Shown here: piece after piece, positions 54,959-64,000 of the stretch
Numbering within the stretch: the stretch's first letter is position 1
How the letters are laid out: each line of letters starts with the position of its first letter
Origin: Arthrobacter sp. ATA002
GTDB lineage: Bacteria; Actinomycetota; Actinomycetes; Actinomycetales; Micrococcaceae
Reading direction: 5' to 3'
DNA: 64,000 bases
Assembly: GCF_026898095.1 (NCBI RefSeq)
Contig: NZ_CP114015.1
Span: 1,612,001 to 1,676,000, forward strand
Made by a program: the position numbers and the translations under genes
The notes under the pieces: generated by a model
What the model saw: only the letters and a program-made list of their open reading frames with translations
Database searches by the model: none
Told to the model about the DNA's origin: nothing

Positions 54959-56044
54959 TTAGAGGACCACCACCGAACGCAGGACCTTGCCGTCGTGCAT
55001 CTTGGTGAAGGCTTCCTCAATGTCGTTCAGGCCGATGCGCTCGGTGACAAAGGCGTCCAGATCCAGGCGGCCGAGCTTGTACTGCTCCACGAGCATCGGG
55101 AAGTCGCGCGAGGGCAGGCAGTCGCCGTACCAGGAGGACTTCAGTGAGCCGCCCCGGCCAAAGACGTCCGCCAGCGGCAGTTCGATCTTCATCTCCGGGT
55201 TGGGCACGCCCACCAGGACCACGCGGCCGGCGAGGTCGCGCGCGTAGAAGGCCTGCTTGTAGGTTTCGGGGCGGCCAACGGCGTCAATCACGACGTCGGC
55301 GCCGTTGCCTTCGGTGAGGGCGCGGATGGCCTCGACCGGATCCTCTTCCTTGGAGTTGATGACGTGGGTGGCACCCTGCGCCTTCGCCAGTTCCAGCTTC
55401 TTGGCGTCAATGTCCACGGCAATGATGGTGGTGGCTCCGGCCAGCTGCGCGCCGGCGACGGCGGCAATGCCCACGCCGCCGCAGCCGATGACGGCCACGG
55501 ATTCGCCGCGCTGCACCTCCCCGGTGTTGATGGCGGCACCGATGCCGGCCATGATGCCGCAGCCGAGCAGGCCCACGGCGGCGGCGTCGACGTCGTCGTC
55601 CACCTTGGTGCACTGGCCGGCGGCCACGAGGGTCTTCTCCGCAAACGCGCCGATGCCCAGCGCGGCCGTCAGCTCGGTGCCGTCCTCAAGGGTCATCTTC
55701 TGGGTGGCGTTGTGGGTGTTGAAGCAGTACTGCGGTTCGCCCTTGCGGCAGGCCCGGCACTCGCCGCAGACGGCGCGCCAGTTCAGGACCACGCGGTCGC
55801 CGGGGGCAACTTCGGTGACGTCGGGGCCGACGGCGGAGACCACGCCGGTGGCTTCGTGGCCGAGCAGGAACGGATAGTCGTCATTGATGGCGCCCTGCTT
55901 GTAGTGCAGGTCGGTGTGGCAGACGCCGCAGGTGAGGATGTCCACCAGGGCTTCGCCGGGGCCGGGGTCCGGAACCAGAATGGTCTCCAGAGAGACCGGG
56001 GCGTTCTTTTCCTTGACGACTACTGCCTGAACCTTGTGAACCAT
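54959..56044 (-). CDS. mscR: S-(hydroxymethyl)mycothiol dehydrogenase
   Basis: Zinc-dependent medium-chain alcohol dehydrogenase that oxidises the formaldehyde-mycothiol adduct and can reduce S-nitrosomycothiol. Zinc ligands are in [11 protein letters not shown] and GHEATGVV, and the structural zinc cysteines in [15 protein letters not shown]. The NAD motif is [20 protein letters not shown] with the following D in AVDIDAKK. The 361-residue form starts at ATG 56044 ([17 protein letters not shown]). Distinctive late segments are [19 protein letters not shown] and [17 protein letters not shown]. It is first in an operon with the MBL hydrolase; a mycoredoxin gene lies upstream. Confidence 0.93.
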   Translation of the reverse strand: MVHKVQAVVVKEKNAPVSLETILVPDPGPGEALVDILTCGVCHTDLHYKQGAINDDYPFLLGHEATGVVSAVGPDVTEVAPGDRVVLNWRAVCGECRACRKGEPQYCFNTHNATQKMTLEDGTELTAALGIGAFAEKTLVAAGQCTKVDDDVDAAAVGLLGCGIMAGIGAAINTGEVQRGESVAVIGCGGVGIAAVAGAQLAGATTIIAVDIDAKKLELAKAQGATHVINSKEEDPVEAIRALTEGNGADVVIDAVGRPETYKQAFYARDLAGRVVLVGVPNPEMKIELPLADVFGRGGSLKSSWYGDCLPSRDFPMLVEQYKLGRLDLDAFVTERIGLNDIEEAFTKMHDGKVLRSVVVL

Positions 56045-56195
56045 ATGCGTTGTGCTGCCTCTCGGGGGTGTCCGGGCGGGGCGCCGAAGTCCGGCATCCC
56101 GCATTCCATCCTATGAAGCGGGACGGTTGAGCGCGAAGTTGACGTGCGTTCCACGCCCGTGCGGATGGGGCCTGTGCCCGGTGCGTCAGGGCAAT

Positions 56196-56363
56196 CCGTT
56201 GTACAGATACGGGTTTGCACAATTCCGTTGTACAGATAACGGGTTTAAACGCGGAGTTTGGCCCCGTTATCTGTACAACGGACGGGTGAGGGCGGGGTTT
56301 GGCCCCGTTATCTGTACAACGGACGGGTGAGGGCGGGGTTTGGCCCCGTTATCTGTACAACGG
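56196..56363. repeat. Palindromic tandem repeat between mycoredoxin and mscR
   Basis: An 18-20 bp element, CCCCGTTATCTGTACAACGG, occurs at 56262-56281, 56303-56322 and 56344-56363 with an exact 41-bp period; the 21 bp between copies are also conserved. Its reverse complement occurs at 56225-56243 and, with one base missing, at 56196-56213. The opposed copies can fold as a cruciform or long hairpin. This may be a two-way terminator, a protein-binding array or a small mobile repeat. Peptides read through it are repetitive and not coding. Confidence 0.9.
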
Positions 56364-56389
56364 ACCAGGAAGCGGCCCTCAGTGGAGGC

Positions 56390-56662
56390 TCAGAGGCCCA
56401 GGCGGGACTTCACTTCCGCGGCGGACGGGTTGGTGGCCGAGGAACCGTCCGGGAAAATCACGGTGGGCACGGTCTGGTTGCCGCCGTTGATTTCGGCCAC
56501 CAGCTCGGCGGTGCCGTCCACGTCTTCGATGTTGACCTCGGTGTAGCCGATGCCGGCCGTGTCCAGCTGCGACTTCAGACGGCGGCAGTAGCCGCACCAG
56601 GAGGTGGAGAACATGGTGATGGACCCGGCGTCGGGGGTGAATGCTTCTGCTGTGGCGGCCAT
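56390..56662 (-). CDS. mrx1: Mycoredoxin
   Basis: 90-residue thioredoxin-fold protein with the active site WCGYC in MFSTSWCGYCRRLKSQLD, VNIEDVDGTAELVAEING and the cis-Pro segment TVPTVIFPDGS. Mycoredoxins reduce protein-mycothiol mixed disulfides in actinobacteria. ATG 56662 follows AAGGAGCC; the open frame upstream is not coding. It is divergent from SRAP copy 2 and lies upstream of mscR on the same strand, but the repeat array between them may separate their transcripts. Confidence 0.92.
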   Translation of the reverse strand: MAATAEAFTPDAGSITMFSTSWCGYCRRLKSQLDTAGIGYTEVNIEDVDGTAELVAEINGGNQTVPTVIFPDGSSATNPSAAEVKSRLGL

Positions 56663-56794
56663 GGAGGGCTCCTTCTGCTGGAAATTCAGGGACTGCCCGG
56701 TACAACCGCGCAGCTGCCCTTCAATTCCCGCGCCCCGGCGCCCGGGCACGCCAACACCGGCAGCGGCCGGCTCAGGGGCTGGCACACTGGAAGC

Positions 56795-57592
56795 ATGTGC
56801 GGACGTTACGTAATGGCAAAGACGACGGCGGACCTGGTGGCGGAAGCCGAAGCGGAAGCTGATGCCAACCTGGAGCTGCGCCAGTCCTGGAACGTGGCAC
56901 CGACGTCGGACGTGCCGGTGGTGCTGGAACGCTTCATCGGCGGGCCGGCGGGAAACGGGCGTCCCGTGCGCCAGGTGCATGTGGCGCAGTGGGGGCTGGT
57001 GCCCGGATGGGCCCCGGACGCTTCGGCGGGGGCCCGGGCCTTCAACGCGCGCAGCGAAACGGTGCTGGAAAAGCCGACCTTCCGCGAAGCTGTTCGTTCA
57101 CGCCGCTGTGCTGTCCCGGTGCAGGGATACTACGAATGGAAAGCCGGTCCGGGAAAAACCAAGCGGCCGTTTTACGTCCACCGGGCCGACGGAGCGCTGA
57201 CGTTTTTCGCGGGTCTGTATGAATGGTGGCGCCCCGCGAGAGTTCCGGGCGAGCCGGGCAGCTGGCTGCTCTCGACGTCGATCCTGACCACTGCCGCACC
57301 GGACCCCGCGGACGTTCGTGCCGCCGGGGAACCTTCTGTGCTGGCCGAGCTGGGGGAACTGCATGACCGGCTGCCGGTGCCGCTCACCCGGCAGGGAATG
57401 GCCGCGTGGCTGGACCCCGCCGCAGGCAACCCCGCGGCGCTGGTGCACCGGGTGGTTTCCGAGGCTTACACCGCTGCGGCGCAGTGGACCCTGGCCGAGG
57501 TGGGGCCTGCGGTGGGCAGCGTCCGCAACGACGGGCCCGGGCTGCTGGCCGCCCCCGGCCCGGACCCGGCCGCTGAGCCTGCACTGTTCTAG
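56795..57592 (+). CDS. SOS response-associated peptidase (SRAP/HMCES-like), copy 2
   Basis: 265 residues from ATG 56795: MCGRYVMAKTTADLVAEAEA (catalytic Cys2). QSWNVAPTSDVPVVLERFIG, AQWGLVPGWAPDAS, AFNARSETVLEKPTFREAV, RCAVPVQGYYEWKAG, GLYEWWRP, ELHDRLPVPLTRQGM (His region) and GSVRNDGPGLLA follow. It is the normal, compact form, unlike copy 1 at 47006. Two SRAP genes 10 kb apart may divide the work of protecting abasic sites, or one may be a transferred copy. Confidence 0.93.
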   Translation: MCGRYVMAKTTADLVAEAEAEADANLELRQSWNVAPTSDVPVVLERFIGGPAGNGRPVRQVHVAQWGLVPGWAPDASAGARAFNARSETVLEKPTFREAVRSRRCAVPVQGYYEWKAGPGKTKRPFYVHRADGALTFFAGLYEWWRPARVPGEPGSWLLSTSILTTAAPDPADVRAAGEPSVLAELGELHDRLPVPLTRQGMAAWLDPAAGNPAALVHRVVSEAYTAAAQWTLAEVGPAVGSVRNDGPGLLAAPGPDPAAEPALF

Positions 57593-57598
57593 CGGGCT

Positions 57599-58081
57599 TC
57601 AGCCCGGCTGATCGCTCGCCGCTGCCGGCACCGGCCCGGCAGCGGCGGCCTCGACTACCTCAAGGATGACCTTGCCGTTCGCGTCGATGCGCAGTCCGGG
57701 GTTGTAGCAAACCTCCCAGCGGTAGCCGTCGGGATCGGTGAAGTAGCCCGAATAGCCGCCCCAGCTCATCTGGGTTCCCGGGGCCGTAATGGATCCGCCT
57801 GCCGCGGCGGCTTCAGCCAGGACGGCATCCACTTCGGCGGGGGAGCCAACGTTGTGGCCCAGAGTGACCGGAGCGGCGCCCGCCTCGCCCATGGGACCGG
57901 CCTCGGCAGCCAGATGGTCACGGCGGAAGAAGGCCAGCAGAAGCCCGGGACCGACCTGGTAGAAGATCACTTCTTCCGGCACGTACTGGGCGGTCTCCCA
58001 GCCCAGCCGGGAGGAATAGAACGCGTACGTTACCTCGAGATCCCGTACGCCTACGGTAATCACGGATAGAGAAGATTGCAT
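57599..58081 (-). CDS. VOC (glyoxalase/dioxygenase) family protein
   Basis: 160 residues with the VOC pattern: SLSVITVGVRDLEVTYAFYS, LGWETAQYVPEEVIFYQVG, GHNVGSPAEVDAVLAEAAAAG, and WGGYSGYFTDPDGYRWEVCY, where the final Glu/Asp positions often bind metal. The function could be fosfomycin or bleomycin resistance-like, glyoxalase, or isomerase; nothing here decides. ATG 58081 with an overlapping upstream frame. It lies convergent to SRAP copy 2. Confidence 0.87.
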   Translation of the reverse strand: MQSSLSVITVGVRDLEVTYAFYSSRLGWETAQYVPEEVIFYQVGPGLLLAFFRRDHLAAEAGPMGEAGAAPVTLGHNVGSPAEVDAVLAEAAAAGGSITAPGTQMSWGGYSGYFTDPDGYRWEVCYNPGLRIDANGKVILEVVEAAAAGPVPAAASDQPG

Positions 58082-58357
58082 CCCCTGATCCTGCCACCGC
58101 CGGGCGGATATGTTCCCATTTTTACGCAGCGGATCAACGCACCGCTCTGCACCGGCCGGGGACGCGCATGGGTCACCGCCACGAATAGTGCATCCTGCGC
58201 GGCCCGCCCGCGGCCGGACAGTTGACGCGGTCCAAGGGAGCGGGCTGTCATGGACGTAGAGCCCGGCACGATTTCCGGCAGCGACCGCGGACCCGTTCCA
58301 GATTCCCGGCGCCGGGAAGCTGCGGCCAGCCCTCCAATACGAGAGGCCCAGCTGTCC

Positions 58358-60672
58358 ATGAACGATTCCGCACCCAGTCATCCGGCGGGCAGCCACCGGG
58401 CAGCAGGTGCTGCCGGCGAACAGCAGCCCGGTGAACATCCTCCGCGCGGCGGCAGTGCAGGGCGCACGGTCTGGGCCCGGTTCCTGATCCCGGTGGCGCT
58501 GATCGTGCTCTGGTTTGGAGCGGGGGCCATTGGCGGTCCCTACTTCGGGAAGATCAGCGAAGTGGCCGACAACAACCAGACCTCCTACCTGCCGTCCAGT
58601 TCCGCCTCCACGCAGGTGGCAGAGCTGCAGGAAAAATTCACCGACAGCGATGCCATTCCCGCCGTGATTGTCTACGTGAACGACGGCGGCCTCACCGAGC
58701 AGGACCGAAGCTTCATCGACGGGCGAGTCCCGGCCTTGTCGGAGGTCAACGGCGTGGCCGGGGGAGTCTCGCCGGCGCAGATTTCAACGGACGGCCAGGC
58801 GGCCGAACTTTGTGCCGGTCCAGGACAACGACAACGCCTCCACCACGGTGGAGGACCTGCGCACCGCCGTCACGGACGGAATTCCCGCCGGGCTGGCGGG
58901 CTACGTCACCGGGCCGGCCGGGCAGCTTGCCGACATCAGTGAAGCCTTCAGCGGCATCGACACCTCGCTGCTGCTGGTGGCCGGGCTGGCGGTCTTCGTG
59001 ATCCTGGTGGTCGTTTACCGGTCCCCGCTGTTGCCGATCCTGGTGCTGTTGACCTCGATCCTGGCACTCTCCGCCGCCATCCTGGTGGTCTACTTCCTGG
59101 CCAGGGACGGCATCCTCACCATTAACGGGCAGGTGCAGGGCATCCTGTTCATCCTCGGCATTGGTGCCGCCACCGACTATTCGCTGCTGTATGTCTCCCG
59201 CTACCGGGAATCGCTCCGGGACCACGCCGGCCGGTGGGACGCCACCCGGGCCGCGCTGAAGGGCACCTTTGAACCGGTTCTGGCCTCGGCCGCCACGGTC
59301 ACCGCCGGCCTGCTCTGCCTGCTGCTCAGCGACCTGAACTCCAACAAGGCGCTGGGCCCGGTGGCCGCCATCGGCATCGGCTTTGCCTTCCTCGCAGCAA
59401 TGACGCTGCTGCCCGCACTGTTGATGCTCACCGGACGAGCTGCGTTCTGGCCCCGCCGGCCGCAGTTCGGTTCCCCTCATCCGGACCGCGACGGCGACGC
59501 CCCCAGGGGATCTGGCCGCGGGTGGCGCGGGTCATCAGGGCCCATCCGCGGCGGGTGTGGGTCATCCCCGCCGTGCTCCTGCTGGCTGCGGCCGCGGGCA
59601 TGCTGCAGCTGCGGGCTTCCGGGGTGCCGCAGAGCGACTTTGTGCTGGGCGAGACGTCCACGAAGGAAGGCCAGCGGGTGCTGGGGGAGCACTTCCCCTC
59701 CGGCTCCGGCAGCCCCGCGCTGATCGTGGCCCCGGAAGGTGAGCTCGACGCCGTCGCGCGCGCCGTACTGAACGTATCCGGCGTCCAGGCACTGACAGTG
59801 GACGCCACGGGAACCCCGCGGGCACCCTGCCGGTCACCGACGCCGGCCTCCAGCCGTCTCCGGTTCCCGGCAGCTCCGCGGCAGCGCCGAAAGTCGTTGA
59901 GGGAAAGGTGCTGCTGGAAGCCACACTGGCCGAAGCGGCGGAGTCGGACGCCGCGGAACAAACCGTGCAGACGATGCGCGACGACGTTTCCGGCATCAGC
60001 GGCGTGCTGATCGGCGGAGTCACGGCCACCACCATTGACACGAACGCTGCCGCCGTCCATGACCGGGACCTGATCATCCCCGTGGTGCTGGTGGTCATCC
60101 TGATCCTGCTCATGCTGCTGCTCCGGTCGATCCTGGCCCCGGTGCTCCTGATCCTGACCGTGCTCCTGTCCTTCGGCGCGACGCTGGGGATCTCCGCCCT
60201 GATGTTCAACCATGTCTTCAACTTCCCCGGAGCCGACCCGGCCGTGCCGCTGTACGGGTTCATTTTCCTGGTGGCACTGGGAGTGGACTACAACATTTTC
60301 CTGATGACCCGCGTGCGCGAGGAGAGCCTGCTGCACGGCACCCGCGACGGAGTCATCCGGGGGCTGATGATCACCGGCAGCGTTATCACCAGCGCCGGCA
60401 TAGTCCTGGCCGCCACCTTCGCGGCGCTGGGCGTGATTCCCGTGCTGTTCCTGGCGCAGCTGGCCTTCATTGTGGCGTTCGGCGTCCTGCTCGACACGCT
60501 GGTGGTGCGGTCCCTGCTGGTGCCCGCCCTTTCCTATGACATTGGCCGCAGGATCTGGTGGCCTTCCAAGCTGTCCCGGTCGTCTCCGGGCCGGCACCGG
60601 ACCGGGCCCGCCGGGCATGGCGCGGCCGCCGGCCACGGCCCGGGAACGGCGGGAGCATCAGAGGCCGGTTAG
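58358..60672 (+). CDS. MMPL/RND-family transporter (three or more frameshifts)
   Basis: Large membrane transporter of the MmpL/YdfJ type. The first part has WARFLIPVALIVLWFGAGAI and DNNQTSYLPSSSAS. The next frame (about 58800-59500) has VVYRSPLLPILVLLTSILAL, GAATDYSLLYVSRYRESLRD and AAIGIGFAFLAAMTLLPALL. The third frame has AHPRRVWVIPAVLLLAAAAG, and the fourth VALGVDYNIFLMTRVREESL with a final helix block FIVAFGVLLDTLVVRSLLVP. The doubled GxxxDYxLxxxxRxRE motif is the MMPL signature. Breaks lie near 58800, 59510 and 59815. ATG 58358 is a tentative start. Substrates may be lipids or drugs. Confidence 0.88.
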
Positions 60673-60681
60673 TCTGAAGGC

Positions 60682-61023
60682 ATGGAAACCCATGATCAGC
60701 ACCGATCCATGTCCTGCCAGCTCGACGACATCCGCACCGCGATAGACGAGATCGACGAGGAGATTGTTGCGCTGATCTGGCGCCGGGAGCGCCTGGTGCG
60801 GCTGGCCGGGCCGCTGAAGGACAACGATGCGCAGGTGAAGGCACCGGAGCGGGTGGAAGAGGTCCTTGAGCACGTACGCACTGCCGCGGGGGCCCAGGAC
60901 GGAGACCCGACGGTGGTGGAGGCAACCTACCGGGCCATGATTAACGCCTTTATCGACTATGAGCTGAAGGTTCGCCGCCAGGCCGAAACCCAGGCGAAAC
61001 TGGACGCCTTCGCGCGGAGCTAA
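60682..61023 (+). CDS. Chorismate mutase-like protein (AroQ type)
   Basis: 113-residue all-helical protein: SCQLDDIRTAIDEIDEEIVALIWRRERLVRLAG is the first long helix of AroQ-type mutases with the expected Arg. LKDNDAQVKAPERVEEVLEHV and VVEATYRAMINAFIDYELKV follow. This fits a stand-alone chorismate mutase or the related isochorismate pyruvate lyase (PchB) type. ATG 60682 is 10 bp after the MMPL stop and has only a weak ribosome site. Intact. Confidence 0.85.
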   Translation: METHDQHRSMSCQLDDIRTAIDEIDEEIVALIWRRERLVRLAGPLKDNDAQVKAPERVEEVLEHVRTAAGAQDGDPTVVEATYRAMINAFIDYELKVRRQAETQAKLDAFARS

Positions 61024-61132
61024 CGGAAAACGTAGTCCCGGAACGCCTCCGGGAGGCGGCCGGCGTGGGGTAGGGTACTTCCACATCACCGGTGCCCGCA
61101 CCGTGACAGCACCCGGGGGGAGAGGGGCAGCG

Positions 61133-61732
61133 ATGGACCAGGAGCAGCCGGCGGCGCCGGAACAGACACCGGCAGGCCTTGCGTCGCCGGAACAGTGGCG
61201 TGCCGTCGCGGCTGCGCTCGCCGATGAGCGCCGGCTGCGGCTGTACGCGCGCATCATTACAGCCGCGGAGCGGGGAACGCCGCTGGACGGGCAGGACCTG
61301 GAGCCCAAGGAACGCAAATCCCTGGCCGCGCTGCAGAAAGCCGGACTGGTGTCCGCCGGCGTATGCGATGTCCAGCCGGTGGCCGGCGTGTTTGCCCGGC
61401 TGCTGGCCGGCGGCAAGGAACCGCCCGAGACCTCAGTGCAGCGCTTCCTGGTCAACGGAAAGATCACGGCTTATCCGCGGCGGCAGGCCGACCGCTTGGA
61501 GCTGCTTCACTACATTGCCGGGCACGTCTTCGAAACAGCCCCGGCCCCGCCCGGAGAGGTGCCGGTGCTGAACGAACGGCAGATCACCGAACGCCTGGGC
61601 GGCTACTCGGCGGATCCGGCCGGAGTTCGGCGCTACCTGGTCGATGAGGGCATCGTCCGGCGTAATCGGGAGGGGTCGCGCTACTGGCTGGCCAGCCCGC
61701 GGCCTGCGGACGGCTGGGAATTCGCCGGCTGA
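61133..61732 (+). CDS. DUF2087 domain protein
   Basis: 199 residues. The first half is a winged-helix-like region (SPEQWRAVAAALADERRLRL, LEPKERKSLAALQKAGLVSA). The second half matches DUF2087: VQRFLVNGKITAYPRRQADR, LELLHYIAGHVFE, LNERQITERLGG and VRRYLVDEGIVRRNREGSRYW. Such proteins are probably transcriptional regulators, but none is well studied. ATG 61133 follows GAGAGGGGC; the upstream in-frame start at 61103 is less likely. Confidence 0.85.
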   Translation: MDQEQPAAPEQTPAGLASPEQWRAVAAALADERRLRLYARIITAAERGTPLDGQDLEPKERKSLAALQKAGLVSAGVCDVQPVAGVFARLLAGGKEPPETSVQRFLVNGKITAYPRRQADRLELLHYIAGHVFETAPAPPGEVPVLNERQITERLGGYSADPAGVRRYLVDEGIVRRNREGSRYWLASPRPADGWEFAG

Positions 61733-61762
61733 GGAGCAGGCCCGCTCCCGGCTCGGAAGCTG

Positions 61763-62803
61763 CTACGACGTTCCCTCTTCGAGGATCGACACGATCGAGA
61801 AGAGCGTGAAGCAGACAGCTCCCAGTCCCACCAGTACATGCGCGGGGACAAAAAACGCCGGGTCAGTGCCTGCGGCTTCAAAGAGGAACGCGGCGAAGAA
61901 CAGGCAGGTGAGCGCTGTTCCGACGGGCAGAAGCGGGATCCGGTTGGCCAGGGCAAACGTGCGGCGCCAGACAAGGGCGAGCAGCAGCACCTTCGACAGG
62001 ATGCTGAAGCAGATCAGCCCGAGGCCGATCAGCACACACCCCGGGGCCAGCCGGTAGGGTTCGTGTGAACTGAACAGCACGAACAGCCCGAGCAGCAGGT
62101 TGACCGTACCCGCGGCAGCTACGAGCCAGGCCCAGGCGAAACGCTCGCGGTCGCTGAATTCGTTGCGCACCTGGCGCACGATGCTCGCGACGAGAGCGAT
62201 GAGCGACGCGCAGATCGCCGACAGGCCGATTAGAACGTGGCCGGCCACGAAGCCGGGAGGGTCTCCGCGCACCAACAGCCCGGCCGCGAGGGAGAAACCG
62301 GCGGCGGCGGACACAGCCGGAACCGCGATCATCACCCCGCCGAGAGTGCGGGAGTGGGCGCCGTCCGGCGGACCGCCCAGAGGCTCGAGTAACTGTGCTG
62401 ACTGGATCAGCGTAAATTTTGTGGACGCGGCCGCTACGGTGCTGACGCACGCGGCGACGAAGCCAACGCCAACCACCACGAAACCCGCCGTGAGGTTCTC
62501 CGCGGTGCTGTCCCGATTGACCAGGACAATGCCCCAGATGACGGCGGCGGCAGCAGCCACGTAGCCGGAGAGCGGCAGGACGATGCCCCACACGCGCCCG
62601 TAACGGCCGATGAGCTGCCGGATGATGGTGGCCGCCGTCGTGAACAGCGCATAACAGATGGCGGTCAGCCCGACGTTGACGTGTCCGGCGACAAAGTGAT
62701 CGGCATCATCGGGCCCGGCCAGGATGTAGAGGCCGTAGGACAGGCAGACAGCGCCCATGAGAAGCGGTATGGAGCGAAAAATTATGCTCATTGTCCGGTT
62801 CAT
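61763..62803 (-). CDS. DUF2776-like polytopic membrane protein
   Basis: 346 residues with about nine to ten hydrophobic helices, including [80 protein letters not shown] and [17 protein letters not shown]. The motif VAGHVxxGL(S/T)AIC occurs three times (residues about 38, 190 and 315), showing an internal threefold repeat. This fits the DUF2776 family of unknown function. ATG 62803 is used; the longer open frame upstream is antisense to the MFS gene. Confidence 0.8.
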   Translation of the reverse strand: MNRTMSIIFRSIPLLMGAVCLSYGLYILAGPDDADHFVAGHVNVGLTAICYALFTTAATIIRQLIGRYGRVWGIVLPLSGYVAAAAAVIWGIVLVNRDSTAENLTAGFVVVGVGFVAACVSTVAAASTKFTLIQSAQLLEPLGGPPDGAHSRTLGGVMIAVPAVSAAAGFSLAAGLLVRGDPPGFVAGHVLIGLSAICASLIALVASIVRQVRNEFSDRERFAWAWLVAAAGTVNLLLGLFVLFSSHEPYRLAPGCVLIGLGLICFSILSKVLLLALVWRRTFALANRIPLLPVGTALTCLFFAAFLFEAAGTDPAFFVPAHVLVGLGAVCFTLFSIVSILEEGTS

Positions 62804-63004
62804 GCGTACCTCGGGGGAAACATGGATTCCGTGCGGCTGCGGCCTGGCGGCCGGTCCGCGTTTAGTGCCAGTTTGCGCCCGCCGTCCCCGCGGAACAACG
62901 CCGGAGGCCGCGGCGGACCGTTGACTTGGCAGTACGGCGGGCGTCGAATGGAAAGTGCAGCCCGGACTGCCGTCATCGGGGCGGAAACTTCCAAGGAGAT
63001 GCAC

Positions 63005-64000
63005 ATGGCCGAGAGGTTTACCGCCCGCGGAACAACAGCAGCCCACCCGGCAGCAGGGATGACCGGCGCGATGGGCGCCCCCATCAACACCGTGGCGCTG
63101 GCGGCCCACTCCGGCGCGGCACTGGCCCCTCCGGCACCGCCGCATCCGGGCGCTCCGGCGGCAGGCACCGCCTCCCCGGACCTGCCCTCCGGCCGGCAGC
63201 CGGCACCGGAGCACTCCCGCCGCCGCGTCGCCCTCATCTTCGCCGGCCTGATACTTTCGGTGCTGCTCGCCGCCCTTGACCAGACCATCGTCTCCAGTGC
63301 ACTGCCCACCATCGTGGGGGACCTGCACGGTCTGGACCATCTGTCCTGGGTGATCACCGCCTACCTGCTGACCTCCACCATCGGCCTGCCGATCTACGGC
63401 AAGCTCGGTGACCTGCTGGGGCGCAAGAACATCTTCATCTTCGCCATCGTGGTTTTCCTGGCCGGCTCGGCGTTGTCCGGCCAGTCGCACAGCATGGCCG
63501 AACTGATCACCTACCGGGCCATCCAGGGCGTGGGCGGCGGCGGGCTGATCATCGGCGCGCAGGCCATCATTGGAGACATTATTCCCGCCCGCGATCGCGG
63601 CAGATACATGGGCCTGATCGGCGCCGCGTTTGGCATCGCCTCCGTCAGCGGGCCGCTGCTGGGCGGGTACCTGACGGACAACTGGTCCTGGCGCTGGGTG
63701 TTCTACATCAACCTTCCCATCGGCCTCATTGCCCTGGCCCTCATCATCGGATCCCTGCACCTGCCGCGGAACAGCGCAAAGGGTATCCGTCTGGACTATG
63801 CCGGCGCCGCGCTGCTGGCCGTCGGCACAGCCGCCCTGGTACTGCTGACCAGCTGGGGCGGCAACAACTATGCCTGGACCTCGCCGACCATCCTGACACT
63901 GGGAGCGGTTTTCGCCGTCGCCGTCGCCGTGTTCATCCCCGTGGAGCTGCGGGCGAAGGAACCGATGCTGCCGCTGCGGCTGTTTTCCATCCGGAACTTC
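63005..64000 (+). CDS. MFS multidrug efflux transporter, DHA2/EmrB-QacA type (3' end outside window)
   Basis: The frame is open from ATG 63005, after a perfect AAGGAG site, to the end of the window. A long Ala/Pro-rich N-terminal tail (about 70 residues) precedes the first helix [20 protein letters not shown], with the DHA2 hallmark LDxTIVxxALP. [20 protein letters not shown] is motif [21 protein letters not shown] and [20 protein letters not shown] (motif C, GPxxGG) and [12 protein letters not shown] follow. Proton-driven export of drugs or cations is the family role. It is divergent from the DUF2776-like gene. Confidence 0.93.
   Translation, partial: MAERFTARGTTAAHPAAGMTGAMGAPINTVALAAHSGAALAPPAPPHPGAPAAGTASPDLPSGRQPAPEHSRRRVALIFAGLILSVLLAALDQTIVSSALPTIVGDLHGLDHLSWVITAYLLTSTIGLPIYGKLGDLLGRKNIFIFAIVVFLAGSALSGQSHSMAELITYRAIQGVGGGGLIIGAQAIIGDIIPARDRGRYMGLIGAAFGIASVSGPLLGGYLTDNWSWRWVFYINLPIGLIALALIIGSLHLPRNSAKGIRLDYAGAALLAVGTAALVLLTSWGGNNYAWTSPTILTLGAVFAVAVAVFIPVELRAKEPMLPLRLFSIRNF

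Noticed and set aside
56196-56363. CRISPR array
   Set aside because: The 21-bp segments between the 20-bp elements are themselves conserved, there are too few units, inverted copies exist and no cas genes are present.
56258-56794. Repetitive reading frame through the 41-bp tandem repeats, upstream of SRAP copy 2
   Set aside because: The repeated peptide simply reflects the DNA repeat; the real SRAP start with Cys2 is at 56795 and the mycoredoxin lies on the opposite strand.

Overview
The window reads as a high-GC actinobacterial chromosome, most likely Arthrobacter or a close relative in the Micrococcaceae. The basis is the codon use and GC content, the gene order obgE-proB-proA-nadD-rsfS, a class Ib ribonucleotide reductase operon (nrdHIEF), and mycothiol-dependent genes (an S-(hydroxymethyl)mycothiol dehydrogenase and a mycoredoxin). 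No species call is justified from sequence reading alone.

Layout. 1-7.3 kb: core housekeeping genes on the + strand (obgE 3' part, proB, proA, a small membrane protein, nadD, a membrane-anchored hypothetical protein, rsfS, a histidine phosphatase). 7.4-7.7 kb: two near-identical tRNA-Ala(GGC) genes closed by a very strong hairpin terminator. 7.8-15.2 kb: an NhaA-thioredoxin fusion, a YhhN-type protein, a fatty-acid desaturase, an App1-type protein, an FUSC-type membrane protein and a LysR regulator. 15.5-19.7 kb: nrdHIEF with a repeat-rich upstream region. 19.7-32.8 kb: an accessory island of visibly lower GC that looks like a defence island. 32.8-40.8 kb: regulators, small enzymes and decaying genes. 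41.2-46.9 kb: two secreted SLH-domain proteins (a GH25 lysozyme-like protein and a CAP-domain protein), a lipoprotein and an epimerase. 47-64 kb: two SRAP proteins, two aldo-keto reductases, a thioesterase, a lipoate ligase-like protein, a lipase maturation factor-like protein, a mycothiol/formaldehyde block, an MMPL transporter and an MFS transporter that runs off the end.

The island is the most interesting part. It holds a compact two-gene CBASS (HNH-SAVED effector plus CD-NTase with ATGA overlap). Next comes a multi-zinc-ribbon protein ending in a Vsr/PD-(D/E)XK-like nuclease. Then there is a two-gene operon of a GNAT-PIN-(GNAT-like)-ASCH multidomain protein and a stand-alone ASCH protein, whose first gene has been cut by an intact IS21-family element. 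Removing the 2,644-bp element and one copy of its 6-bp target duplication restores a continuous reading frame of about 669 residues whose stop overlaps the start of the ASCH gene. Beyond it, an IS3-family element with a 3-bp duplication interrupts a metallophosphoesterase gene, and removing it likewise restores that gene's 3' end.

A caution for every reader: at least fifteen genes, including the essential-looking nrdE, are interrupted by frameshifts. In most cases where I could reconstruct the expected frame, one base is missing, usually from a short homopolymer. This looks like uncorrected sequencing error rather than mass pseudogenisation. Such genes are annotated over their whole inferred span, and the break is noted in each entry.
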